From: an uncultured Lachnospiraceae bacterium
Lineage (GTDB): Bacteria; Bacillota; Clostridia; Lachnospirales; Lachnospiraceae
Assembly: GCA_945919795.1 (NCBI GenBank)
Contig: CAMEJJ010000002.1
Span: 124,001-188,000 of the forward strand
Length of the DNA stretch: 64,000 nt
Reading direction: 5' to 3'
Below, in pieces: positions 30,235-37,134 of this stretch; the stretch's first letter is position 1, and each line of letters starts with the position of its first letter. Position numbers and translations under genes: made by a program. The notes beneath the pieces were generated by a model, which worked only from the letters and a program-made list of their open reading frames with translations, was not told where the DNA came from and ran no database searches.

Positions 30235-31902
30235 CTATTCTGCAGAAACAATATAATAGTAAACAGGCTGACCACCATACTGCAGTTCCACATCACAATC
30301 ACCATGTGCTTCGCTAACAAGGTCTGCCAAAGCTTCTGCAGCCTCTTTCGTCACATCAGCGCCATAATAAATACTAATGAGCTCTGCATCGGATTCCTCA
30401 ATCATTTTATCAATCATTTCAACCGTCGTAGCATTCACTTCGGTTCCAACAGCCAGCATTTTATGATCACCAATTCCCATGATGTCATTTTCATGAATCA
30501 CCATACCGTCAATCTCTGTATCACGAACGGCATATGTTACCTGTCCGGTCTGTACATTTTCGATTTCCGAATTCATGTTTTCTTCATTTTCTTCGGCACT
30601 CATTTCGGGCACATAACTGATGATGGCTGTAATTCCCTGCGGAATATTTTTGGTCGGAATGACAATTACTTTTTTATCTTCTACCATTGCCTGTGCCTGA
30701 TTTGCGGCCATGATAATATTTTTGTTGTTCGGTAATACAAATACCGTATCCGCATTAACCTGGTCAATCGCATGGATAATATCATCCGTACTGGGATTCA
30801 TCGTCTGTCCGCCTTCAATAATGCGGTCAACACCTAAATCTTTAAATATGGCATTGACACCTTCGCCGACAGAAACAGAGATAAATCCAACTTCTTTATG
30901 CTCCATAGCAACTTCACTGCTAATGGCTTCAGCTTTTTCCTGTTCTTTAAAAAGCTTTTCCTGATGCTCTAGGCGCATATTATCAATTTTCATATTGGAA
31001 AGCGGACCATAAGTCAAAGCTCTCTGGATGGCAAGACCGGGATCGTTGGTATGGACATGAACTTTAACAAGCTCTTCATCTGCAACAACCACAATCGAAT
31101 CACCGATTGATTCCAAAAATGCTTTAAAATCTTTTTCCATTTTGGCACTGAACACTTTATCAAGCATGATAATAAATTCTGTACAATAGCCAAATTTAAT
31201 ATCCGAAGTATCTACAGACATGCTGTCAACACGGGGACTTTCACCTGAAGCAGTCGGCTGGATAGTAAAATCAATTTCTTCTCCGCGAAATGCCTTCTGT
31301 GCACCTGCAAGAAATGTAACCAAACCATATCCGCCGGAATCCACAACTCCTGCCTGTTTTAAAACAGGTAACATTTCCGGTGTCTTATCAAGAACCTCTT
31401 TGGCATATAAAATTGCCATGTCAATCAGGCTATCCATGTCAATTTCAGGATCTGCAGAAAGCTCAACCACCTTTTCACATACACCTTTTGCCACGGTCAG
31501 AATCGTACCTTCTTTTGGTTTCATAACCGCTTTGTATGCACTTTCAACAGCTTTTTCACAAGCTCTTGCAAGAATTTCTTTATCAATAACTTCTACTTCA
31601 CCGATTATTTTTGCAAAACCTCTGCACAGCTGAGAAAGAATAACACCGGAATTTCCTCTTGCTCCACGTAAAGAACCTGAAGAAATTGCTTTGGCAATTA
31701 CTTTCATCTCCGTCGTTTCATCCAGACCTGCCACTTCTTTTGCAGCTGACATGATTGTCATGGTCATATTGGTTCCCGTATCTCCATCCGGAACCGGAAA
31801 AACATTTAATTCATTAATATATTCTTTGTTGGCTTCCAGATTCTTTGCGCCTGCCAGAAACATTTTGCAAAGTAAACTGTTATCAATCGTATTCGCAGCC
31901 AC
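30235..31902 (-). CDS. DAK-domain fatty acid kinase subunit (FakA/YloV family)
   Basis: 555 residues; GTG start at 31902 with GAGGAGG upstream. The N-terminal Dak2 ATP-binding domain shows NVFPVPDGDTGTNMTMTI and SGSLRGARGNSGVILSQL, then the central and C-terminal domains (VVDSGGYGL). With a DegV-type FakB partner, such proteins phosphorylate fatty acids for phospholipid synthesis. No FakB gene lies in the window. It sits 15 bases after the Asp23 gene, the conserved yloU-yloV pair. Confidence 0.92.
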   Translation of the reverse strand: MAANTIDNSLLCKMFLAGAKNLEANKEYINELNVFPVPDGDTGTNMTMTIMSAAKEVAGLDETTEMKVIAKAISSGSLRGARGNSGVILSQLCRGFAKIIGEVEVIDKEILARACEKAVESAYKAVMKPKEGTILTVAKGVCEKVVELSADPEIDMDSLIDMAILYAKEVLDKTPEMLPVLKQAGVVDSGGYGLVTFLAGAQKAFRGEEIDFTIQPTASGESPRVDSMSVDTSDIKFGYCTEFIIMLDKVFSAKMEKDFKAFLESIGDSIVVVADEELVKVHVHTNDPGLAIQRALTYGPLSNMKIDNMRLEHQEKLFKEQEKAEAISSEVAMEHKEVGFISVSVGEGVNAIFKDLGVDRIIEGGQTMNPSTDDIIHAIDQVNADTVFVLPNNKNIIMAANQAQAMVEDKKVIVIPTKNIPQGITAIISYVPEMSAEENEENMNSEIENVQTGQVTYAVRDTEIDGMVIHENDIMGIGDHKMLAVGTEVNATTVEMIDKMIEESDAELISIYYGADVTKEAAEALADLVSEAHGDCDVELQYGGQPVYYYIVSAE

Positions 31903-31917
31903 AGTTATATCCTCCTC

Positions 31918-32274
31918 TTAATCGATTACTCGAACACCTTCCACAAAGATGTTGACTTTTTCTACTTTTAAACCTGTAAATTCCTCAACTTTATATTTAA
32001 CAGTGCTCATTAAATTATCTGATACGGCAAGAATATTAACACCATAGGCAACAATTAAATGAAAATCAATGCTGATACCGGAATTCTTGATAACAACAGA
32101 AATACCGGTTGATAAACTTTCCTGCTTTAAAAGCTTTACTAATCCATCTTTTACATTTACATTAGCCATTCCGACAACGCCGAAACATTCATTAGCTACC
32201 GTTCCTGCATAATTAGCAATCACTTCACTATCGATGGAAATATTACCAAGATGTGTATTCATGGTACTCTTCAT
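31918..32274 (-). CDS. Asp23/Gls24 family protein (YloU type)
   Basis: 118 residues. The family core is visible: GNISIDSEVIANYAGTVANE, then CFGVVGMANVNVKDG and VDFHLIVAYGVNI-like strands. YloU-type Asp23 proteins are cytoplasmic or membrane-associated and linked to envelope stress and lipid metabolism. AAGGAGG precedes the ATG. It is the first gene of the yloU-yloV-recG string, divergent from rpmB, as in other Firmicutes. Confidence 0.9.
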   Translation of the reverse strand: MKSTMNTHLGNISIDSEVIANYAGTVANECFGVVGMANVNVKDGLVKLLKQESLSTGISVVIKNSGISIDFHLIVAYGVNILAVSDNLMSTVKYKVEEFTGLKVEKVNIFVEGVRVID

Positions 32275-32407
32275 GCCAAATACCTCCTTAAAGTCATAAT
32301 ATAGTTATTATAACAACTTTTATAAAAAAATGGAATATATAATTCATGGAATAAAAATAAACATGTTGCTTATATTTTCAATAAATATAAAAAAAATCAT
32401 TTTTTTG

Positions 32408-32436
32408 TTGCAAAATAATTATAAATCTGCTAGTAT
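32408..32436 (+). promoter_or_regulatory. rpmB promoter
   Basis: TTGCAA (32408-32413), 17-bp spacer, TAGTAT (32431-32436), 40 bases before the rpmB start. Confidence 0.65.
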
Positions 32437-32475
32437 ATGTTTGTTGTGAGTCAATTTTTGTTAGGAGGTGCAATT

Positions 32476-32661
32476 ATGGCAAAATGTGATATCTGTGGTA
32501 AAGGCGCTCATTTTGGAAATAACGTCAGCCATTCTCATAGAAGATCTAATCGTATTTGGAATGCAAACATCAGAAATGTAAAATGTAAAGTCAAAGGTGC
32601 AACAAAGACTATGCATGTTTGCACATCTTGTTTAAAATCCGGATTAGTTGAAAGAGCTTAA
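32476..32661 (+). CDS. rpmB: 50S ribosomal protein L28
   Basis: Start at 32476 (MAKCDICGKGAHFGN) with AGGAGG upstream; an earlier in-frame start is unsupported. 61 residues. Two Cys pairs (CDIC and CTSC) show the zinc-binding form of L28. The NVSHSHRRSNRIWNANI segment is diagnostic. It is a monocistronic gene closed by a terminator. Confidence 0.97.
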   Translation: MAKCDICGKGAHFGNNVSHSHRRSNRIWNANIRNVKCKVKGATKTMHVCTSCLKSGLVERA

Positions 32662-32680
32662 TTTCAAAGTTTAGATTAAA

Positions 32681-32715
32681 AATAAAAGGATCGTATTTGT
32701 ACGGTCCTTTTATTT
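32681..32715. terminator. Bidirectional terminator between rpmB and the J-domain gene
   Basis: AAAAGGATCGTA and TACGGTCCTTTT pair around TTTG, with A-rich and T-rich flanks on both sides, serving two convergent genes. Confidence 0.85.
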
Positions 32716-33165
32716 TGCCGATAGTTTTTCTTTCATAATTTCATATTCTTTATTAATGCATGCAACGGTAAACGAATCTCCGTATTTATTATCCGGATGA
32801 TAAATCTTCAATAATTCTTTGTATCTTTTTCTCAATGAATTCATACCCGTTACACCACCAAAAAAACCCGGTCCCGTAAAGCCACTGAGTTTATCCAGAT
32901 GATGGGAAGATTTTTCTTTTTCACATTCTTTTTCGCATTCTGCCTCATAACGCATGGCATTGATTTTTGCTTTTTCCTTTTTCATCTCAGCCATAAATGT
33001 CTCTTTATCGGCCGCGAGCTTTTTAAATCCTATTTCTAAAGCCTTTTTCTGCTGTTCAAAATTTCTTTTTTCTTCCTGAAGAACTTTCTCTTTGTGCTCC
33101 AGTTCATCAGACCATTTTCGCAATCTGATATTCTCCGAAAACAGCCATTCCTTGTCCTTATCCAT
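32710..33165 (-). CDS. J-domain-like protein with N-terminal coiled coil
   Basis: Start at 33165 (MDKDKEWLFSENIRL) with CGGAG 7 bases upstream. 151 residues. Residues 10-95 are a charged coiled coil (EEKRNFEQQKKALEIGFKK). The C-terminal part holds a J-domain helix II and the HPD motif: LRKRYKELLKIYHPDNKYGD. Helix IV is barely present, so the J-domain is partial, and it is at the C-terminus, unlike DnaJ. It may recruit DnaK to an unknown client (inference). A possible 45-residue membrane peptide lies directly upstream. Confidence 0.72.
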   Translation of the reverse strand: MDKDKEWLFSENIRLRKWSDELEHKEKVLQEEKRNFEQQKKALEIGFKKLAADKETFMAEMKKEKAKINAMRYEAECEKECEKEKSSHHLDKLSGFTGPGFFGGVTGMNSLRKRYKELLKIYHPDNKYGDSFTVACINKEYEIMKEKLSAK

Positions 33166-33176
33166 AATTACTCCGG

Positions 33177-33314
33177 TTATCCGCAAAAAAGGTTATAACC
33201 AACCAATAATAATATTGCAATAAAAATTACCGCTATAAAATGATAATCCAAAAACAGCATAATAAACATGCCGACTGCAATCATAAAACAACTATATCCA
33301 ATTATTTTTTTCAC
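33177..33314 (-). CDS. Possible small membrane peptide (45 aa)
   Basis: An open frame from GTG at 33314 gives 45 residues: KKIIGYSCFMIAVGMF, IMLFLDYHF, IAVIFIAILLLVGYNLFCG. Nearly the whole peptide is two hydrophobic helices after a KK start, and the stop lies 11 bases before the ATG of the J-domain gene, overlapping its leader. There is no strong ribosome site before the GTG, so translation is uncertain. The composition looks like a real membrane protein rather than chance AT-rich DNA. Confidence 0.4.
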   Translation of the reverse strand: MKKIIGYSCFMIAVGMFIMLFLDYHFIAVIFIAILLLVGYNLFCG

Positions 33315-33360
33315 ATATATCGAACCAAACTTACACTATTTATATTATTATATGATATCT

Positions 33361-33431
33361 GTGTCAAAAGTATAATTTGCGATAATTTGCGAATGTGCTT
33401 GCACAAATGAGCAAATTATTTTTATTGACAC
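33361..33431. repeat. Inverted-repeat element, copy 2 (71 bp)
   Basis: Bounded by GTGTCAA and TTGACAC; about 21-base imperfect arms (GTGTCAAAAGTATAATTTGC against the reverse complement of GCAAATTATTTTTATTGACAC, given here as its ends). The centre contains TGTGCTTGCACA, a second hairpin. It is related in reverse orientation to 5535-5595 and has a small internal duplication of AATTTGCGA. It sits between ytfJ and the small membrane peptide. Confidence 0.68.
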
Positions 33432-33446
33432 ACCGAATACGGCATT

Positions 33447-33836
33447 TTATTCCTCAGGAAACGCTAAATCAACCGCCTCATCATCACTGACCGGAATATC
33501 TTCTTTAGGTGCCGTAAATTTATCAACAAGATCCGGGATCAAATCAATGATTTTGGTAACCATATCTTGATTTTTAATGTTTACCAGTTTAGTTTGTCCA
33601 TTTCGAATAACTAAAACAGCACTGGGCATCATTTTTCCGGACATTCCACCACCACCTGCATTTTTTGCATCATTGGCATTTGCGCCTGCTCCGACACCGA
33701 ATGTCACATCTACCAAAGGAAGAATAATGGTATCACCAACCTGTGTGGGCTCTCCTACAACCGTCTTTGTTGATAAAAAAGTCTCCATACCTTTCATAAG
33801 AGATGTAATTACATTTCCAAAATTATTTTCGTTCAT
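33447..33836 (-). CDS. ytfJ: YtfJ/GerW family sporulation protein
   Basis: 129 residues. The family core is visible: LSTKTVVGEPTQVGDTIILP, then VTFGVGAGANAND and a Gly-rich GGGGMSGKMMPSAVLVI segment. GerW/YtfJ is made in the forespore and affects germination in Bacillus. It lies 20 bases after the DUF2953 gene, the same order as ytfI-ytfJ in Bacillus. Presence suggests a spore-forming lineage. Confidence 0.93.
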   Translation of the reverse strand: MNENNFGNVITSLMKGMETFLSTKTVVGEPTQVGDTIILPLVDVTFGVGAGANANDAKNAGGGGMSGKMMPSAVLVIRNGQTKLVNIKNQDMVTKIIDLIPDLVDKFTAPKEDIPVSDDEAVDLAFPEE

Positions 33837-33856
33837 TGCGTTTCCTCCATTATATT

Positions 33857-34846
33857 TTATAAAGAATCCACTTCTGCTTTTATTTTTCTTAAATATATCA
33901 GATCCGGATCAAAGAGCACTTTTAATCCAATCGAAACAAATGTAATCATACGTATATGGCCTTTTGCTTTCAATTCACCTTCAAAAACTTTATTTTCAAA
34001 ATCAGGAAGGCAGGTAACATGATTTGCCAAAACGCCGATAAACATCCAGTAGTAACCCAGAATCTGTGCCGTAGATGCAGGATCATCCATTCCAAAATGA
34101 AAATATGCGCTCCATTTCCTTGGGAGAATCGTTTTTAACAGTTTTATCAGAATATCTTTACATTTCCCCAGAGCTGTTTTTGTCCTGTCTCTTTTTAAAA
34201 CAGTCATCCATTTTCTGCCCTGCTCTTGTAAATCTATCTGCTTCTCACGGATAGCCCGGATTTTTCTTTGCAAAGACAAAACAGTTTCTTTGATTTTTGT
34301 AAAAAACATACTTATTTTTTCAAATAAACCTGATTCTTTTGGTGTATCATCTTCTGACGATGTCGGGTTATCATCCTGTTTTGCAGTTTCTATACTATCA
34401 TTTGTCCCGGATTCAACCGCTTTCTCTTTTTCAATCTTTTCATTTTTCTCTACAGAAGAGTTATTATCATTCTGTTTCCCAATATCTGCTCCAGTTTCCG
34501 ACGTTTGTATTGTTTGTTTTATTTGCTTTTTCTCTTTTATAACTGTATCAGATTTCTTCTTACGTTTCTTTTCTTTCCTGGGTTTAGGATGAAATAAATC
34601 CATGATACAAAGGCCTAAAACTTTTATCTGGCACTTTCTTTCCTGATCGGAAAAACGAAACTGGACAGATATCGCATGAAGCAACCAGGAAACCGATGCA
34701 TGAATATCAGCTGTATCATAATAACTTGCATGAATGCGATATCGAAATGGTACAAACAGAATTATGAAAAGCGCTAAAAAAAACAAAGCCAATAATCCTA
34801 AAAGCACAATTCCTATAATTTTTAATATTAAAAACAAAATACCCAT
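33857..34846 (-). CDS. DUF2953 protein (YtfI-like)
   Basis: 329 residues. An N-terminal membrane helix (residues 4-30) is followed by FVPFRYRIHASYYDTADIHA and VSWLLHAISVQFRF, typical of DUF2953. Residues about 95-165 are a Lys/Glu/Ser/Thr-rich linker (KEKKRKKKSDTVIKEKKQ and after), probably disordered. The C-terminal FHFGMDDPASTAQILGYYW motif is conserved. It is paired with ytfJ. Function is unknown, possibly in sporulation. Confidence 0.86.
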   Translation of the reverse strand: MGILFLILKIIGIVLLGLLALFFLALFIILFVPFRYRIHASYYDTADIHASVSWLLHAISVQFRFSDQERKCQIKVLGLCIMDLFHPKPRKEKKRKKKSDTVIKEKKQIKQTIQTSETGADIGKQNDNNSSVEKNEKIEKEKAVESGTNDSIETAKQDDNPTSSEDDTPKESGLFEKISMFFTKIKETVLSLQRKIRAIREKQIDLQEQGRKWMTVLKRDRTKTALGKCKDILIKLLKTILPRKWSAYFHFGMDDPASTAQILGYYWMFIGVLANHVTCLPDFENKVFEGELKAKGHIRMITFVSIGLKVLFDPDLIYLRKIKAEVDSL

Positions 34847-34851
34847 AAATA

Positions 34852-35193
34852 TTATTTCCTGTTATATCCGGTAAAATTCATCTCTTTTTCCTGCATCAGA
34901 AAATCTTTAAATTGGTAAGTACCATATTTTTCAAAAAATACCCCAATCATTTTTATCACCAGTATAACGGCATTATCATATCCATCTGCAAGTCCCATGA
35001 TATGCAAATCTTTTACGGGATATGCTTTTTGTTTCAATACATATCCGGGAATCAGATCAAAATAATCGTTTCCGTTCGCCAATGCAATGACATAAGTCGA
35101 TGTCAGTCCGGCATGATATTTAATTTTACGTAATAATTTTTTGCGCTTATCCTGACAAATATCATCGCAAAACAAACTTTTATAAATATGCAT
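34852..35193 (-). CDS. Conserved hypothetical protein
   Basis: 113 residues, soluble, no signal or membrane helix. It begins MHIYKSLFCDDICQDKRKKL and contains a hydrophobic core segment GLADGYDNAVILVIKMIGVF. It starts 94 bases after the Nudix terminator and ends 6 bases before the DUF2953 gene, so it is probably first in the DUF2953-ytfJ operon. I do not recognise a domain. The context suggests a sporulation-associated role at most (inference). Confidence 0.65.
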   Translation of the reverse strand: MHIYKSLFCDDICQDKRKKLLRKIKYHAGLTSTYVIALANGNDYFDLIPGYVLKQKAYPVKDLHIMGLADGYDNAVILVIKMIGVFFEKYGTYQFKDFLMQEKEMNFTGYNRK

Positions 35194-35240
35194 ATCTTTA
35201 CCTGATCATACGGCTTCTATTGTAAGTATCACTATAATAA

Positions 35241-35270
35241 TAAAATAAGGAAGGCCAAAGCCTTCCTTGT
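35241..35270 (-). terminator. Terminator after the second Nudix gene
   Basis: On the minus strand AAGGAAGGC and GCCTTCCTT pair around a short loop, followed by ATTTTATTATTA. Confidence 0.8.
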
Positions 35271-35286
35271 TGTAACGAAAATATTC

Positions 35287-35736
35287 TTATAAATATTTGT
35301 GTCCCCACAAGTTAGCCTTTTTTAATTCTAAATACTCGGCATATGCCTGCTCTAAAATTTGTTTTTCATTACTAAACTTTAGCAAATGATAAGCCTCATG
35401 AAATTTATAAAATCCAGAGTCGACAAAATGTTCTTCACGTTGTGGTTTGCTGTAATAACTGTCAGCCATCATTAAAAACCAATGAACATCCTTTGATACC
35501 ATGTCTTCCGGAACACGAAAGGTATATTCGCTTTTATTGATATACTTAATAATGGTTGCTTTCGAACCGGTTTCTTCTAAAACTTCACGCAAAGCGGTTT
35601 GTTCATGTGTTTCACCCAATTCCACCGTTCCTTTCGGAAGAACCCATCCGTCATACTTATTTTTATAGCTTTTATAAAGAAGTAAAACTTTACCTCTGAA
35701 AATAACCACGCCGCCACAGCTCGTTGCTTCGATCAT
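35287..35736 (-). CDS. Nudix hydrolase
   Basis: Start at 35736 (MIEATSCGGVVIF) with AGGAGG 8 bases upstream; an upstream extension in frame overlaps cheY and lacks a site. 149 residues. The Nudix box is complete: GTVELGETHEQTALREVLEE followed by TG. The LPKG lead-in is like Ap4A/diphosphoinositol-type hydrolases. Substrate unknown. It lies 52 bases after the CheY gene and ends in a terminator. Confidence 0.85.
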   Translation of the reverse strand: MIEATSCGGVVIFRGKVLLLYKSYKNKYDGWVLPKGTVELGETHEQTALREVLEETGSKATIIKYINKSEYTFRVPEDMVSKDVHWFLMMADSYYSKPQREEHFVDSGFYKFHEAYHLLKFSNEKQILEQAYAEYLELKKANLWGHKYL

Positions 35737-35788
35737 ATGCAATTCCTCCTGTCGGGCGAATCTTAAAATATATTCATATATCCGGAAA

Positions 35789-36145
35789 TTACGAAAGCTT
35801 ATTGATGACTGAGATAATCTCTTCTTTATCAAACGGTTTTGTCAAAAATTCATTGGCTCCCAATTTGATACAATCAATCATTTTATTTTTCTGACCGGCT
35901 GCTGTAACCATAACTACTTTCATATCCGGTTTTAAAGCTTTAATCATCTTTAACGCTTCCATACCATCTAAAACCGGCATGGTAATATCCATGGTAACAA
36001 TATCGGGTTTACAAGCCTGAAACTTCTGTACACCTTCCTGTCCGTTGGCAGCCTCATCTACAATTTCATGTCCGCCTTCTTCTAAAATACCTCTAAGTAC
36101 CTTTCTGGATGTCCGAGAATCGTCTACGATTAATATTTTTGCCAC
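35789..36145 (-). CDS. CheY-type single-domain response regulator
   Basis: GTG start at 36145 chosen: GGGAGG is 8 bases upstream, and the frame only opens further to a TTG. 118 residues. Receiver domain: ILIVDDSRTSRK (acidic pair), phospho-acceptor Asp53 in VTMDITMPVLDG, switch Thr81 in VMVTAAG, and Lys103 in LTKPF. There is no output domain. It is paired with a CheX-type phosphatase gene 13 bases upstream; no kinase or receptor gene is nearby. Confidence 0.9.
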   Translation of the reverse strand: MAKILIVDDSRTSRKVLRGILEEGGHEIVDEAANGQEGVQKFQACKPDIVTMDITMPVLDGMEALKMIKALKPDMKVVMVTAAGQKNKMIDCIKLGANEFLTKPFDKEEIISVINKLS

Positions 36146-36158
36146 TTTTCGTTCCTCC

Positions 36159-37046
36159 CTAAGCAATTTTCAATTCTGAATCGATACTCAGAATAAAATT
36201 AATTACATTATATCCGATTGTAATCGGGAATACACAAAATTGATTTCCGGAAATCGTAACCGGATGATCATAGAATTCCGGAGGAAGCATATCGATATCG
36301 ACACCTTCCTTGCTTAATTCTGATGCAAACAGACCATTAATACAGTTTGTAAATTCGCCAACAGCATCCAGTGCATCAAAATCAACGGCATCAAACTCTT
36401 CTCCCGCAAAAGGATTTGCAATCGCAAGAAGGCTGTCCGCGCAACCGGCAAAACCGGATATCAGGGAATGATCCCCCTGCATTGCCTGCAAGGCAAAATT
36501 GTCTGCCACAATCTGATCCACCAAAAAAGCTTTGGAAACATATGCTCCCGAATTAACAAGACGGATCAGGGTACGAATGGCAATACCACACAGACGATCG
36601 TGCAAATCGGTATTAGCAGGAAGGAATAATTTGACAATCCGTTCAATATCCCCACTTACCAAATCGCTCATATCAGAATCCGTAAATCCCTGTGTGTCCT
36701 GATATTCTTTTAATGACTTCTCAATATCTTCCATTGTCATGATTTCCTGATCAATCAGAGTCTGAACAAAAATCATGTAGGCATTTCCCTGTTTCTTTAA
36801 TAATTGACCTACTTGGTCATCCGTCAAATACCCCTTTTCAACGGCAATATCACCAAAGCGCTTGTCCATAACTGCCTGTAATTGATTAACCTCTTCAGCC
36901 TGTTTATCGGTCATTAACTTTTCGGCAACAGCAATTGTACCCAGTTTTACTCTGACAGAACTCTCATATTCAATCACTGCATCCAGTTTTTCCTGAGATA
37001 ATTTACCTGCTTGTACCAAATAGTTTCCAAAAATCTGATCAAACAT
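36159..37046 (-). CDS. CheX-like phosphatase domain with GspE/MshE-type N-terminal repeats
   Basis: 295 residues. Residues 1-115 hold two helical repeats of the GspE-N/MshEN style: VKLGTIAVAEKLMTDKQAEE and RFGDIAVEKGYLTDDQVGQL. Residues about 145-290 look like a CheX domain, with the phosphatase signature E-x-x-N-x-x-x-G in GEFTNCINGLF and the late FPITIGYNVINFILSID. CheX removes phosphate from CheY-P; the CheY gene directly downstream is the likely partner. MshEN domains bind c-di-GMP in type II/IV ATPases, so nucleotide sensing is possible but unproven here. Confidence 0.78.
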   Translation of the reverse strand: MFDQIFGNYLVQAGKLSQEKLDAVIEYESSVRVKLGTIAVAEKLMTDKQAEEVNQLQAVMDKRFGDIAVEKGYLTDDQVGQLLKKQGNAYMIFVQTLIDQEIMTMEDIEKSLKEYQDTQGFTDSDMSDLVSGDIERIVKLFLPANTDLHDRLCGIAIRTLIRLVNSGAYVSKAFLVDQIVADNFALQAMQGDHSLISGFAGCADSLLAIANPFAGEEFDAVDFDALDAVGEFTNCINGLFASELSKEGVDIDMLPPEFYDHPVTISGNQFCVFPITIGYNVINFILSIDSELKIA

Positions 37047-37093
37047 GCTATAACCCTCCTTAACTATATTAACACTATTTTACTATACAATTT

Positions 37094-37134
37094 CTAAAAA
37101 AGATAGTTGAAATTCGGATTTCAAATCTTTTTTT
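37094..37134 (-). terminator. Terminator after the PBP gene
   Basis: On the minus strand AAAGAT-TTGAAAT and ATTTCAA-ATCTTTTTT fold with a few mismatches, just after the PBP stop. Confidence 0.65.
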
